The notes: generated from the sequence alone by a model not told the origin. 64,000 nt of DNA from Companilactobacillus paralimentarius DSM 13238 = JCM 10415 (GCF_001434985.1 NZ_AZES01000165.1:49784-113783); one strand, 5' to 3'. Positions 27,939-37,995 are shown, numbered from the stretch's first letter. Numbers and translations: made by a program.

Positions 27939-27939
27939 A

Positions 27940-28233
27940 ATGAAATTTTTTACTGGATTCGTGGTTGGTACCATTTCTGGAGTCGCAATTCATCTTGTCC
28001 AATCAAAAGATGCGCTATCTAGTGTTAATGATACCAAGATATTTCAGAATATAAAAGATTTTAAGGATATATTAACTGACTTACAGAAAAACGCTGCAGT
28101 AGTTCCAGAAGTAGTTTCTGGTATTCAAGAAGATTTATCCAACTACTCAGAAAGCATCAAACCAGATGTGGAAGAACTTCAAGAATCTATCGCTGAAATG
28201 AAATCAAATCTCAGCGAATTAAACAAAGATTGA
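27940..28233 (+). CDS. Small YtxH-like membrane protein
   Basis: This 97-aa protein begins MKFFTGFVVGTISGVAIHLV, a single N-terminal membrane segment rich in glycine, then a long charged helical region likely to form a coiled coil. That layout matches YtxH-type general stress proteins of Firmicutes, though similarity is weak. The ATG lies 1 nt after the hit stop, with GGAGG overlapping the end of hit, so translation is coupled. It precedes prsA, which has its own promoter region. Confidence 0.75.
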   Translation: MKFFTGFVVGTISGVAIHLVQSKDALSSVNDTKIFQNIKDFKDILTDLQKNAAVVPEVVSGIQEDLSNYSESIKPDVEELQESIAEMKSNLSELNKD

Positions 28234-28345
28234 AATTAAATTATGAAGTTTTTGTGATTTTTTCATAAAATGATAAACTATTAATAGCTTTTTATGGTAG
28301 TCTTTTCAACTGTAGATATATTTATTTAATTAAGGATGTGTAAAG

Positions 28346-29257
28346 ATGAATAAACGATTAACTAAATGGATCCTAGCACTTGCTGGTCTATTTATGGTAA
28401 CTGTTGTTGCTGCTGGATGTTCAAGTAACAAAACTGTTGCTACACTTAAGGGTGGAAGAATTACTCAAGAAGAATACTACAAGGAAATGAAGAGTTCTTC
28501 TCAAGGTAAACAAACCCTTCAAACAATGATTATCACAAAGGCCCTTGAGGACCAATATGGTAAGAGTGTTTCAACAAAACAAGTTAACAAGGAATACAAC
28601 AAGTACAAGAGTCAATACGGTTCTTCATTTAGTTCAATTCTTCAACAAAACGGCATGACAACTGCTCAATTTAAGAAGAATATCCGTACAAATCTTCTTA
28701 CAAAGGTTGCTTTGAAGAAGAACAAGAAAGTTACAAACAAAGAACTACAAAAAGAATGGAAGAATTACCAACCTAAGATTACTGTTGCTCATATCTTAGT
28801 AGCTAAGAAATCAACTGCTGAAGAAGTTATTACTAAGCTTCAAGATGGTGGAGATTTCACTAAGCTTGCTAAAGAATATTCAACAGATTCTGCTACAAAG
28901 AACAAGGGTGGTAAATTAGCAGCCTTCGATAACGATTCAACAAGTATTGATTCAGACTTTAAGACAGCTGCTTACAAGCTAAGCAAAGTCGGCGATTACA
29001 CAACAACACCTGTTAAGACAAGTTACGGTTACAGTGTTATCAAACTTCTTAAGAAACCTGCTAAGGGTAACATGAAGGATCACGAAGCTGAACTTAAATC
29101 TAAGATTTACGCTTCATGGTTACAAGATTCAACTGTAATGCAAAAAGTTATTTCTAAAGTATTGAAGAATGCTGATGTTTCTATCAAGGATAGCGATTTG
29201 AAAGATGTTCTTTCAGGTTATGTATCATCATCTTCTTCAACATCAAGTAAAAAATAA
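28346..29257 (+). CDS. prsA: Foldase lipoprotein PrsA (parvulin peptidyl-prolyl isomerase)
   Basis: PrsA is a membrane-anchored chaperone that folds secreted proteins outside the cell. The 303-aa product has a lipoprotein signal ending VAAGC with the lipidated Cys25, and a central parvulin domain (about 145-235) with [14 protein letters not shown] and [21 protein letters not shown]. The flanking helical chaperone regions and a Ser-rich tail complete it. It has its own ribosome binding site (AAGGATG) and ends at a terminator. Confidence 0.94.
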   Translation: MNKRLTKWILALAGLFMVTVVAAGCSSNKTVATLKGGRITQEEYYKEMKSSSQGKQTLQTMIITKALEDQYGKSVSTKQVNKEYNKYKSQYGSSFSSILQQNGMTTAQFKKNIRTNLLTKVALKKNKKVTNKELQKEWKNYQPKITVAHILVAKKSTAEEVITKLQDGGDFTKLAKEYSTDSATKNKGGKLAAFDNDSTSIDSDFKTAAYKLSKVGDYTTTPVKTSYGYSVIKLLKKPAKGNMKDHEAELKSKIYASWLQDSTVMQKVISKVLKNADVSIKDSDLKDVLSGYVSSSSSTSSKK

Positions 29258-29267
29258 TTAATTGATA

Positions 29268-29306
29268 AAAGAACTCTGGACATAAAAATCCAAGGTTCTT
29301 TTTTTT
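29268..29306 (+). terminator. prsA terminator
   Basis: Stem of about 12 bp with one mismatch (29269-29280 with 29289-29300), followed by eight Ts. Confidence 0.8.
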
Positions 29307-29316
29307 GAGGAAAAAT

Positions 29317-29910
29317 ATGGATTACATTAAATACATCAACGACTTCAGGTTACAAACTAATCAAAGCTTTGTGGAGAATATCGAACGTTTCTATCAAGAA
29401 ACTGAAACCATCTCTACCTTTTATCACGGCCAGATGGTCGCTAAAGAAGCTGTCAGCCTTTCTAAGGAATATCACGAACAACTTTACCAAGCAGGACTTT
29501 TACACGACATCAGCGCCTTTATTCCCAAAAGCGAGCGTCTGTTGATTTCTGAAAAGTTACATATTCCCGTGTTAAAAGAAGAACATCAAGTCCCACTTCT
29601 ACTACATCAAAAACTTTCCGCCTATATTGCTGAAAAATGCTTTCAAATTAAGGATCCAATAATTTTAAACGCTATAAAGTGTCACACTACGCTAAAAAAG
29701 AATTTTAATAATTTTGATTTAATTGTTTTTCTGGCCGATAAAATTGCCTGGGATCAACCTGGTATTCCTCCATATTTAGAAGAATTGAACACTGCTTTAA
29801 AAGTTTCATATCAAGAAGCTGCTCTTGTGTATATTGACTATCTACTATCACACAACCTTTTAGTAGCCCATCCTTGGTTATTAGCTGCTAAAAAACAATT
29901 AACCATATAG
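29317..29910 (+). CDS. YqeK-like HD-domain hydrolase (second paralogue)
   Basis: This 197-aa HD-superfamily protein has the segments FYHGQMVAKEA, LLHDISAFIP (the HD pair), CHTT and LIVFLADKIAWDQPG. The last two correspond to the YHTTG and IVYLADYIEPNR blocks of YqeK, the Ap4A hydrolase, so this looks like a divergent paralogue of the yqeK at the left edge. The start is the ATG at 29317 with GAGG 6 nt upstream. It sits alone between prsA and the convergent yhaM, ending at a shared terminator. The substrate is unproven. Confidence 0.8.
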   Translation: MDYIKYINDFRLQTNQSFVENIERFYQETETISTFYHGQMVAKEAVSLSKEYHEQLYQAGLLHDISAFIPKSERLLISEKLHIPVLKEEHQVPLLLHQKLSAYIAEKCFQIKDPIILNAIKCHTTLKKNFNNFDLIVFLADKIAWDQPGIPPYLEELNTALKVSYQEAALVYIDYLLSHNLLVAHPWLLAAKKQLTI

Positions 29911-29915
29911 AAAAT

Positions 29916-29960
29916 AAAGCAGTATCTATCAGATGAAATCATCTAATAGATACTGCTTTT
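29916..29960. terminator. Bidirectional terminator between HD gene and yhaM
   Basis: A 20-bp nearly perfect stem (29916-29936 with 29939-29959, one mismatch), followed by Ts on the plus strand and by T-rich sequence on the minus strand. Its outer arms match those at 60610-60664. Confidence 0.88.
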
Positions 29961-29965
29961 TATTA

Positions 29966-30904
29966 TTAACTATGCTTATAAAATGAGCGATTGTCTAAAC
30001 CAAAAATTCTTTCAGTGAACTTGCCCTCTTCAGTTTTATCCAAAGCCTTAGTGATCATATTAATAGAAGCATCCATCATATCGATATTATGTAGAACTTC
30101 GGCTTCTAACAGCTTAGGACGTTCTGGTGAACCATATTCAAGCAAACCATGATGTGACAAGATCATATGCCTCAAAAGAATCATATCTTCACTTTCAAGA
30201 CTAATATCAAGATCTGTAGCAGCCTTAACGATTTCCTCATCAACAATAGTAATATGACCTAACATATTACCTTCAAAGGTATACTCAATGTCCAAACTAT
30301 CTGTTAATTCAATGATTTTACCAAAATCATGCAAACAAGCTCCAGCTATCAGTAAAGCACGATTGATTTGTGGATAAAGATCAGAAATCTTCTCGGCCAT
30401 ACGTACCATACTCAAAGTGTGAAAAGCTAAACCACCTTGAAAATCATGATGGTTACTTTTGGCGGCGGCACTAGTAAAGAATTGATCATGATATTTTTTG
30501 AACAGGTATCTAACAATTCTATTCCAAGCACCATTAGTAATCTGCAAAAAAACATCCTCAAATTCATTTTCCATATCAGCACGTTTCATAGGTGCTGTTT
30601 GAACGAATTGTGACATATCCACAGTCTCAGCATCCAAAAGCCCTAGACGAGTAATATTAACTTGTGGCTTTCCTTGATACAAGTCACGGCGACCTTCTAA
30701 TTGGACAATAGCACCAACATGATACTTCTTGGCATCATCCTCACTAGCATCCCAATACTTACCAGGAATCTGTCCTGATTTGTCTTCAAAAACTAATGAC
30801 AAAAAATTTTTGCCATTCTTAGCAAGTCGAAAATCAGAACGTTTAATAATAACTTCCAAACTCATTGTTTCTCCGTTGTTAAAATCAATAATATGTTTAC
30901 CCAC
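29966..30904 (-). CDS. yhaM: 3'-5' exoribonuclease YhaM
   Basis: YhaM trims short 3' tails of RNA. The 312-aa protein has an N-terminal OB-fold (IKRSDFRLAKNGKNFLSLVFEDKSG) and a metal-binding HD domain (FHTLSMVRMAEKI, AGACLHDFGKIIE, MILSHHGLLEYG). The start is a GTG overlapping the yhaN stop by one base (TAGTG), so translation is coupled. It is the last gene of yhaO-yhaN-yhaM, as in Bacillus. Confidence 0.94.
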   Translation of the reverse strand: MGKHIIDFNNGETMSLEVIIKRSDFRLAKNGKNFLSLVFEDKSGQIPGKYWDASEDDAKKYHVGAIVQLEGRRDLYQGKPQVNITRLGLLDAETVDMSQFVQTAPMKRADMENEFEDVFLQITNGAWNRIVRYLFKKYHDQFFTSAAAKSNHHDFQGGLAFHTLSMVRMAEKISDLYPQINRALLIAGACLHDFGKIIELTDSLDIEYTFEGNMLGHITIVDEEIVKAATDLDISLESEDMILLRHMILSHHGLLEYGSPERPKLLEAEVLHNIDMMDASINMITKALDKTEEGKFTERIFGLDNRSFYKHS

Positions 30905-33333
30905 TAGGCTTCCTCCTTCAATTTCAATATATGATCCTGTGGCAACAACCTAGGTTCACTGGCAGTTACATAAATAACTTGATTATCTTTAGCAATTTTT
31001 TGAATCAATTCAAAAACATTTTCTGTTCTTGATATATCAAAATCAACAAACGCATCATCAATCAAAATTGGTAATTTGATTAAGTCGGCTATCTCAGTAA
31101 CGAAAGCCAAACGTAACGAAATATATAATTGAACTGTTGTTGCCTGTGATAATTCGTGAACATCGAAGCGATTCTTGGACTGACTAAAGACTGCAATATC
31201 GTTATCGTGAAAATCTATCTTAACATAGTTATTATTCGTCAACAAAGCAAAGTATTGTGTAGCTTTTTGCATCATCTTAGGATAACGATTTTCAGTTGCA
31301 ATATTTAGCATCTCTCGAATCCATCTACTAGCTAAGGTCTTAGAAAGCCATTCATCATAATATTCAATAATATCAACTTTATTCTGTGCCAATTGGTCAA
31401 CTACTCGTTGATATTGAGTATTGTCCAAAACTTGTTGCATCTGTTCTTTCAGCGAACCAATTTGACGACTCAATTCATTATTCTTATCAGTCAAAGTTTC
31501 TTTTCTCGTAACAACTTGTTGCAAATCCTTAATCAATTCATCGTGATTGGAATATTGTTGTAATCGCTTTAAGTCATCACCTAAAAAGGCCTTATCCTGT
31601 TTAATCTGATTAATAACCATCTGATTCTTAACTTGACTCGTATGCATTTGGACAAATTGCTCTACACTCACCAATCGATATTTATCGACTATTTGTGATA
31701 TCTCTGCATTGATCTCCTGCAAACGTTGATTACGATTATCAGTGATCACCTGAGTTTCTGATTGACTCTGCTCGTTTAAATCAGCCCGCGCTTTGATTTG
31801 ATCTAACCTCGTAAAGTACTTTTCAATCTGTTCATTATAATTATCATTCTTATACGACTTATCTAAGATGTTCAATTCTAATAGAATATTACGCCACTTA
31901 TTCAAATCAACTTCAATTGCCTTAATACCATCGCTCAAGCTATTCTGAGTTGAACGGTAATTAGCTAATTGAATAACCGTACTTTGAATGTTAACAATGC
32001 TTTCTCGATTCAAAGTTTGATAACCTTTTTGACTAAGAAAAGCATAATTAGTTAATTTTTGGTTAGATTTAAGATTGCGACTTTGATAGAAATACCAACC
32101 CCCACAACCAATTGCCACAATTGCAAAGATCACTTTTAAAGGATTACCTGTCACTACAGCTAAAATTGCAGCAATACCACAAATCAACAATGGCAAATTA
32201 TTATTATTTACATGTTGTTGTGGATTAATCTGATCCAATTCCTCACTCGATAATGGCCGCATGTCTTCTGATAATTGCGGATTATTTTTGAACAGTTGAT
32301 CAACCTGCGTATCTACTTTTAGTAACTTAGATTTCATATCATCCCGATGAAATTGTAAGTTTTGCAACTCAAATTTCTGATTGCGAATATAATCCATGCG
32401 CTTCTGATTGGCTTTATAATTGATTAACATTTGTTTTTCAACATTATTCAGTTGAGCCACACGATTAGTCGTCGTTGTCTCTTGTAATGTACTTAATTCT
32501 TGATTATCAGTTAGAAATTTTTCCCAATCTTCATTACTAATTTGAACGTTATTACCAGCAGGTTGTTTATTCTTCCTTAATTTTTCAAAGCGTTCCCACT
32601 TCTTATCTAAATTACGTAAAAGGTTTTCCTGTTCACTAACCTGCTTCAATAACTTTGCATTATCGTCAAACTCAATTTGAGTCTGTTGGGTTTGATTCTT
32701 AACTTTTTGGTAAACAACTTGTTGATTCTCAAACTCTGCTTTTTCTTCAATTAGGTCATCACGTTCTTTTAACTTAGCAATCAAAGGTTGTTTCTGACCA
32801 CGACGTTTATAAATATTCTCTGCTGAAGCTGTCATATGATCAGCTGTGGCTAACCATTCTTTACTGCCCACGGCATCAACGGACATAATTTCCGTTTCTA
32901 ATTGATTTTCATCTAATCCATAAATAGAAAAAATATTTTTATCGTCAAAAACATGCGTATGTTCAAAGTCATCTTTAGTAAAACTGCCGATAATTTCTTT
33001 TAAAAGTGCTTCGGGAACTTGTTGTTCATCATGAAAAAGGGTTAATTCACCGTCACCTTTACCGTCAACTCTACGAATGGTCCAATTACTGTTATCGTCA
33101 GCCTTAAATACTAATTCACCGCCATATTGACTACTTGTCTTAGGCTTATATTGTAGGTACTTATTATCTCCTCTAGCTGATGCAAAACCAAAGAGAATAC
33201 TTTTTATAAAATTTAGGAGGGTCGTTTTACCGGCTTCATTGGAACCAAAAATAACTTGATAATCTTGCTGAAAGTCAAATTCTTGGTCGACCCATTTACC
33301 AAAGCCATATATTTTTGCTTTAACTAGTTTCAC
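30904..33333 (-). CDS. yhaN: SbcC/Rad50-like AAA ATPase YhaN
   Basis: This 809-aa SMC-like ATPase has an N-terminal P-loop GSNEAGKTTLLNF, long coiled-coil arms rich in Gln and Leu, a hydrophobic pair in the middle (NNLPLLICGIAAILAVV and VIFAIVAIGCGGWYF) and a C-terminal Walker B/D-loop region LPILIDDAFVDFD. The hydrophobic hairpin is typical of YhaN and suggests membrane association of the hinge. The start is GTG at 33333, 2 nt after yhaO, with GGAGAA upstream. It is the partner of the nuclease YhaO, probably in DNA end processing. Confidence 0.9.
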   Translation of the reverse strand: MKLVKAKIYGFGKWVDQEFDFQQDYQVIFGSNEAGKTTLLNFIKSILFGFASARGDNKYLQYKPKTSSQYGGELVFKADDNSNWTIRRVDGKGDGELTLFHDEQQVPEALLKEIIGSFTKDDFEHTHVFDDKNIFSIYGLDENQLETEIMSVDAVGSKEWLATADHMTASAENIYKRRGQKQPLIAKLKERDDLIEEKAEFENQQVVYQKVKNQTQQTQIEFDDNAKLLKQVSEQENLLRNLDKKWERFEKLRKNKQPAGNNVQISNEDWEKFLTDNQELSTLQETTTTNRVAQLNNVEKQMLINYKANQKRMDYIRNQKFELQNLQFHRDDMKSKLLKVDTQVDQLFKNNPQLSEDMRPLSSEELDQINPQQHVNNNNLPLLICGIAAILAVVTGNPLKVIFAIVAIGCGGWYFYQSRNLKSNQKLTNYAFLSQKGYQTLNRESIVNIQSTVIQLANYRSTQNSLSDGIKAIEVDLNKWRNILLELNILDKSYKNDNYNEQIEKYFTRLDQIKARADLNEQSQSETQVITDNRNQRLQEINAEISQIVDKYRLVSVEQFVQMHTSQVKNQMVINQIKQDKAFLGDDLKRLQQYSNHDELIKDLQQVVTRKETLTDKNNELSRQIGSLKEQMQQVLDNTQYQRVVDQLAQNKVDIIEYYDEWLSKTLASRWIREMLNIATENRYPKMMQKATQYFALLTNNNYVKIDFHDNDIAVFSQSKNRFDVHELSQATTVQLYISLRLAFVTEIADLIKLPILIDDAFVDFDISRTENVFELIQKIAKDNQVIYVTASEPRLLPQDHILKLKEEA

Positions 33334-33335
33334 GA

Positions 33336-34499
33336 TTATTCTCCAGTATATTTTTGATTAATTGTATTTTTAGTCAGTCCGACAATATGTTTTAAAAAGT
33401 CTGGCTGTTTAATATGCTCTCGAATAACATCCGAACTGTAAAGTCTACTATCTAAATCCTTGATATCATCTAAATTAATAGACTTCTGTTCTGCTTCATC
33501 CCAATATTTCTGATCAATCGTAGCTAATTGAGGATTACTGTTATATTTCAAATAAATCTTATAAAGTATTCCTGAAGTTGCCAAAGTTTGTAATTGTTGT
33601 TCGAGTTCATTTCGATTAATTGTCTTAACAACATCTGCATCCAGATATTGTGCATTCTCAATTGTTAAAGTTAATAAAACATTTGGTTTATTCAAAAGTT
33701 GTTGTATTTTTTCTATCAAAGAATCAACTGTATCATCTGTCGTGACATTTAAGTTGGCTTTTTCCCATGTATAGATGCTGCTCTGAACAAATTCTAATTG
33801 CGTAGTACCATTCTCAACTGAAACAAGATAAAAACCTTTAGGAGTTGTTTCGTTTTGATTACGACCTTGAATATCACCAGGATAAACAATCATCGGTCTC
33901 TCGTTTAAAATCTGTCGCTTGTGAATATGACCTAATGCCCAGTAGTCATATCCTTTTTTCAATAAATCATTAATCTTGAAGGGAGCATAATTGTCATCAC
34001 CGACACCTGCATGCAAAACGCCAATTTGATAATCTACGCCATTTCGTTCAGGATAATCTTGAACGAGATTTTTACTAATGTGTTGTTGATAATAGCTAAA
34101 TCCTGCAATACCAACCTTTTGGCCATCTTTAGTAATCAGTGTTTCTTCTGTAGGATTTTGACCAAAAATTGTCACATTATCAGGAAAATCAATAACTGAA
34201 AAATTACTACGATAATAATCATGATTACCATAAATCATCAAAACTTTAATGCCAGCTTGATTTAATTTTTCAAATTCGGACTTCAAAAACATCTGTGCTT
34301 TTAAAGAACTATCTGTATCATCAAAAATATCTCCTGCCAAGATGACAAAATCGACTTCTTTTTCCAAGGCAACTCGAAAAAGCTTCCGAGCCGCTTCATA
34401 AGTTGAAGCCTTTAATTTAGCTTGTAATTCTTTTGAAAAGTCACTTATTCCTACAAATGGCGTATCTAAATGCAAATCAGCTGCATGCAAAAACTTCAT
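33336..34499 (-). CDS. yhaO: Metallophosphoesterase/DNA exonuclease YhaO (SbcD/Mre11-like)
   Basis: This 387-aa calcineurin-like phosphoesterase has the full metal motif series: FLHAADLHLDTPF (D-x-H), LAGDIFDD (GD), YGNHDYY (GNHD) and LGHIHKRQ (GH-x-H). It pairs with YhaN directly downstream as an Mre11-Rad50-type complex. The first gene of yhaO-yhaN-yhaM, separated by a terminator from the yheA-like gene upstream. Confidence 0.92.
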   Translation of the reverse strand: MKFLHAADLHLDTPFVGISDFSKELQAKLKASTYEAARKLFRVALEKEVDFVILAGDIFDDTDSSLKAQMFLKSEFEKLNQAGIKVLMIYGNHDYYRSNFSVIDFPDNVTIFGQNPTEETLITKDGQKVGIAGFSYYQQHISKNLVQDYPERNGVDYQIGVLHAGVGDDNYAPFKINDLLKKGYDYWALGHIHKRQILNERPMIVYPGDIQGRNQNETTPKGFYLVSVENGTTQLEFVQSSIYTWEKANLNVTTDDTVDSLIEKIQQLLNKPNVLLTLTIENAQYLDADVVKTINRNELEQQLQTLATSGILYKIYLKYNSNPQLATIDQKYWDEAEQKSINLDDIKDLDSRLYSSDVIREHIKQPDFLKHIVGLTKNTINQKYTGE

Positions 34500-34522
34500 T
34501 CTAAAACTCCCCCGTAAAAGAA

Positions 34523-34558
34523 AAGGACTTGAGCAAAATACCTAAGCCCTAAGTCCTT
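34523..34558 (-). terminator. Terminator after the YheA-family gene
   Basis: An 8-bp stem (34523-34530 with 34551-34558) extends inward imperfectly; T-rich sequence follows on the minus strand. Confidence 0.65.
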
Positions 34559-34559
34559 A

Positions 34560-34901
34560 TTATTTATCTTGATAAATTTCGGCGATTGGTTTTGAAATGA
34601 TTTTGTTCAATTCATCCATCATCGAATTCATCTTTTGCTCTTTTTCCATTAAGTTTTGAATTTCACTGTAGTTTGAAAGTTGATCTGTTAATTCACGCAT
34701 TGAGTTGACGTCATCATCCGTGATTTCTTGGCCTTGCATTTGTTTTTGTTGAAGTTCAAATTGTTTGTTTTGAACTTTATCAAAAAGCTTATAAGCTAGG
34801 TCGTTAGCCTTAACAGCTTCAAAAGCAAGCTTTAATTCGGAAACTTCTGTTGTCTTTCTTAAATCTTGTTCAAGTTGATTGGCACTATCATAAATGTTCA
34901 T
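34560..34901 (-). CDS. YlbF/YmcA/YheA-family small helical protein
   Basis: This 113-aa all-helical protein (MNIYDSANQLEQDLRKTTE, then two long amphipathic helices) matches the YheA/YmcA/YlbF family. In Bacillus YmcA and YlbF bind YaaT and act in RNA maturation and development, while the role of YheA is not established. It lies 9 nt after the penicillin-binding protein gene with AGGAGG upstream, so it is cotranscribed with it, and it ends at a terminator. Confidence 0.88.
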   Translation of the reverse strand: MNIYDSANQLEQDLRKTTEVSELKLAFEAVKANDLAYKLFDKVQNKQFELQQKQMQGQEITDDDVNSMRELTDQLSNYSEIQNLMEKEQKMNSMMDELNKIISKPIAEIYQDK

Positions 34902-34910
34902 ACAGTCCTC

Positions 34911-36983
34911 CTATTGACCAAAAAAGTTCTTAATATCATTATACCATTCTGTAGCTTTATTTTTAACGTTGTTTACGCCATCTTCAATAGATTTTGTAAT
35001 ATCTTTATTTCCAGAATCATCTTTATCGGCTTTAGCCAAATTTGCGGCGTCCTTCACTCCGAAATCAGTACCTTTAGTTTCTGGCAAAATATTTTCCATC
35101 TCATCCTTGAAGAGATAAGCTAGACCATTTTCACTGGTACCAGGTATGAAATGATTTTGATCTGTCTTGTCGAAACCGATCCAACTAGCAACGACTACAT
35201 CCGGAGTATAACCAATCATCCACTGATCTTTAGTACCATCATAACCCCACGAACGTGGAACTTCAGTACTACCAGTCTTACCAGCTATTTGATAACCAGA
35301 AGGTTTAGCGGCTTTACCAGTTCCCTCGTTATAGACACCAAGCATCATACTTGTCATTTCTTTAGCCGTGTTTTTGCTAATGATTTGTTTAGTAGAATTA
35401 TTAGTGTTATCAACAATAACAGTTCCAGTTGAATCTACGATTTTAGTAATAAAATGTGTATTAGCTAATTTACCTTCATTGGCAAAAGCAGTATACGCAC
35501 GGGCCATTTGCATTGGTGAAACACCATTCTCCAAACCACCCAAAGCTAAAGCTAAATTCTGATCGTTTTTGTGAATCTTAATTCCAAAGTTTTCTACAGA
35601 ATTGACACCCTTTTTTACACCAATTTTGTCCAATAAAGCTACAGCTGGAACATTCTCACTTTGAATCAAAGCTTTATACATTGGAATTGATTTTTGATAT
35701 AAACCGTCAGCATTAGTTGGCGTATATTTATTTTTACCAAAACTAGTGATTTCATCAGGTAATTCTGAATCATAACTGTAACCATTCTCAATCGCCGGTG
35801 TATAAACAGCCAATGGTTTAATAGTAGAACCCGGCTGTTGCTGCATCTGTGTTGCACGATTATAACCTCTAAACGTATGGTCACCCCTACCACCAATAAC
35901 AGCTAAAACACCACCTGTTTTAGGATCTAGAGCAATTGAGGCACCTTGAATCTTAGTACCATCAGCAGCATTAGCTGGGAAAAGATAACTATTACTGAAA
36001 GAGTTTTGCATATTTGTTTGCATCTTTTGATCCAGCGTCGTGTAAATCTTGTAGCCCTTATTCAAAATATCGTCTTCTTTAAGACCATATTTATTTACGG
36101 CTTCAGATATAACAGCGTCAAAGAAATACGGATATTTGTAGGAACTACTCTCTGCATAATTATCATTTAAATAAATTGGTGTATTCTTATAGTATGTAGC
36201 TTGTGATGAAGTTAGTTTTTTATTTGCAACCATTAAATCCAAAACTAAATTACGTCTAGATTTCGAGTTAGACATACTATCAATTGGATTATAGTTATTA
36301 GGAGCTTTTAAAATTCCTGCTAGAACGGCACCTTCGGCTGGATTTAATTCGGAGGCATTCTTACCAAAATACTTTTCAGAAGCATCTTGAACCCCCCAGA
36401 CCCCATTACCAAAATAGGCGTTATTCAAATACATCGTCAAAATTTCTTTTTTAGAATAGACGTGATTAATTTCAATTGATAAGAATAATTCTTCTCCTTT
36501 ACGAGAAAGTGTCTGTTTCTGTGTTAAAAGGGAATTCTTCGCTAATTGTTGCGTTAAGGTACTACCACCACCGCTAATGCCATGATGTATCAAATAACCT
36601 AGTGCAGCACGTGCGTAACCTTTAATACTAAAACCAGGGTTAGTCCAGAAAGTACGATCCTCAGTAGAAATTACTGCATTCTGAATATTTTTAGAAATTT
36701 TATCGTAACTAACATATGTTCCCTTGTTTGCATATAATTCACCTGCATCGTCTCCATCTTTATCCAAGACGGTTGTCTTAGTTTGCAAAGACGACTGCAA
36801 GTTTTGTACATTTGAAGTTTTAGCTTTGTAAGTCCAAAAACTACTTAAAACTAGTATTGCTGTTAAAACCAATAAGATAATCCAACGGGTAATTTGGAAT
36901 CTTTTCCAATACTTTTTAATAAAAGACCAAGCAACTAGTAATTTCGGTTTAAGCCAATCCCAAAACCTATTTTCATTATTCAT
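34911..36983 (-). CDS. Class A penicillin-binding protein (PBP2A-type)
   Basis: This bifunctional peptidoglycan synthase of 690 aa has a cytoplasmic N terminus, one membrane segment (about 33-53), a GT51 glycosyltransferase domain (EDRTFW at 108-113, GGSTLTQQLAKN, RKGEELFLSIEINHVYSKKEIL) and a transpeptidase domain with catalytic S386-T-I-K, SEN and KTGST. The histidine usually found a few residues after the GT51 Glu-Asp pair is Asn (TNPG), as I recall for PBP2A-like proteins. The C-terminal tail is Asp/Lys rich. It is divergent from the pseudouridine synthase gene and is followed by the yheA-like gene. Confidence 0.94.
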   Translation of the reverse strand: MNNENRFWDWLKPKLLVAWSFIKKYWKRFQITRWIILLVLTAILVLSSFWTYKAKTSNVQNLQSSLQTKTTVLDKDGDDAGELYANKGTYVSYDKISKNIQNAVISTEDRTFWTNPGFSIKGYARAALGYLIHHGISGGGSTLTQQLAKNSLLTQKQTLSRKGEELFLSIEINHVYSKKEILTMYLNNAYFGNGVWGVQDASEKYFGKNASELNPAEGAVLAGILKAPNNYNPIDSMSNSKSRRNLVLDLMVANKKLTSSQATYYKNTPIYLNDNYAESSSYKYPYFFDAVISEAVNKYGLKEDDILNKGYKIYTTLDQKMQTNMQNSFSNSYLFPANAADGTKIQGASIALDPKTGGVLAVIGGRGDHTFRGYNRATQMQQQPGSTIKPLAVYTPAIENGYSYDSELPDEITSFGKNKYTPTNADGLYQKSIPMYKALIQSENVPAVALLDKIGVKKGVNSVENFGIKIHKNDQNLALALGGLENGVSPMQMARAYTAFANEGKLANTHFITKIVDSTGTVIVDNTNNSTKQIISKNTAKEMTSMMLGVYNEGTGKAAKPSGYQIAGKTGSTEVPRSWGYDGTKDQWMIGYTPDVVVASWIGFDKTDQNHFIPGTSENGLAYLFKDEMENILPETKGTDFGVKDAANLAKADKDDSGNKDITKSIEDGVNNVKNKATEWYNDIKNFFGQ

Positions 36984-37073
36984 TGTTTAAATACCTCTGT
37001 ATAAGAACAAATTTTATCACATTATTGGAATATTTTTTAATTTACTCATCAATATTTAAGGAGAATCCTCTCG

Positions 37074-37988
37074 ATGTACCAGAAGAAAATCACTTATCAT
37101 TCTAAAAATAACGAAAAATTAACCCTAAGAGAACTTCTCAAAAAGTGGTTAATTCCTAAAAAGTGGCAACATCTATTTCGCATACAGCACGATGTTCTGA
37201 TAAATGACATTTATCAGCCCTTTAATACCATTATTAAAGATAAAGATGTGCTTACTTTGAACTTTAACTTTGAACCTCGAACGGAACAACATTATTTACC
37301 TGGACATGATCCAATCGATGTTGCTTATGAAGATGATGATATTATTGTTGTCAACAAACAAGCTGGTAAAAAAACACATCCTAACCGCAAAATTGAAGAT
37401 GATTCCCTAATGAATGACGTGGAAAATTACTTGCAAGATGCACATCCTTACATGGTTCATCGTATCGATATGGAAACCTCTGGTTTAGTTTTAATCGCTA
37501 AAACACCTTATTTAGTACCTATCTTCAATCGTCAATTGAGTAGCAAGACATTACATCGTCAATATCTTGCTGTTGTTAAGCTGAATCAACCAATTTTCAA
37601 TTCTGGCACAATTGATTTGCCGATTGGACAAGATCCCACCGATGTTCGCAAACGTATGGTAACTGAAGATGGATTAAACGCCATCACCGAATATGAAGTG
37701 ATCAAAAAGAACAATGATTTTGCCCTACTCAAATTAAATTTACAAACAGGTCGAACCCATCAGTTAAGAGTTCACTTGTCTCATATGGGTTGGCCTATTG
37801 TCAATGATCCCCTCTACAACTCAGATCCTAAACATGGTAAACTATTATTGTTTGCTGACAAATTAACCTTTGAAGAACCTTTCACAGATAATTCAAAAAT
37901 AATTAAGGCAAAATTATCAAAAGATATGTATAATTTAATATGTGCTTATTTTAAGCAACCAAAAAGCTCATCTAATCCCGACAATTAG
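37074..37988 (+). CDS. RluA/RluD-family RNA pseudouridine synthase
   Basis: This 304-aa pseudouridine synthase has an N-terminal S4-like segment (LRELLKKWLIPKKWQHLF) and the catalytic motif HRIDMETSGLVL, whose Asp attacks the uridine. LQTGRTHQLRVHLSHMG is the conserved RTHQIR block. The target base (23S rRNA or tRNA) cannot be told. It has AAGGAG before the ATG and stands alone, ending in a bidirectional terminator whose left arm lies in the coding region. Confidence 0.92.
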   Translation: MYQKKITYHSKNNEKLTLRELLKKWLIPKKWQHLFRIQHDVLINDIYQPFNTIIKDKDVLTLNFNFEPRTEQHYLPGHDPIDVAYEDDDIIVVNKQAGKKTHPNRKIEDDSLMNDVENYLQDAHPYMVHRIDMETSGLVLIAKTPYLVPIFNRQLSSKTLHRQYLAVVKLNQPIFNSGTIDLPIGQDPTDVRKRMVTEDGLNAITEYEVIKKNNDFALLKLNLQTGRTHQLRVHLSHMGWPIVNDPLYNSDPKHGKLLLFADKLTFEEPFTDNSKIIKAKLSKDMYNLICAYFKQPKSSSNPDN

Positions 37989-37995
37989 ATGAGCT
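37965..37995. terminator. Bidirectional terminator between pseudouridine synthase and prenyltransferase
   Basis: A 12-bp perfect stem (37965-37976 with 37984-37995) and a 7-nt loop, with Ts on both sides. The stop codon of the plus-strand gene lies at 37986-37988 in the right arm. Confidence 0.88.

Noticed and set aside
34911..36983. Inactive glycosyltransferase domain in the PBP, because the usual His near the catalytic Glu is Asn
   Set aside because: All other GT51 motifs are intact and this residue varies in PBP2A-like proteins, so inactivity is not supported.
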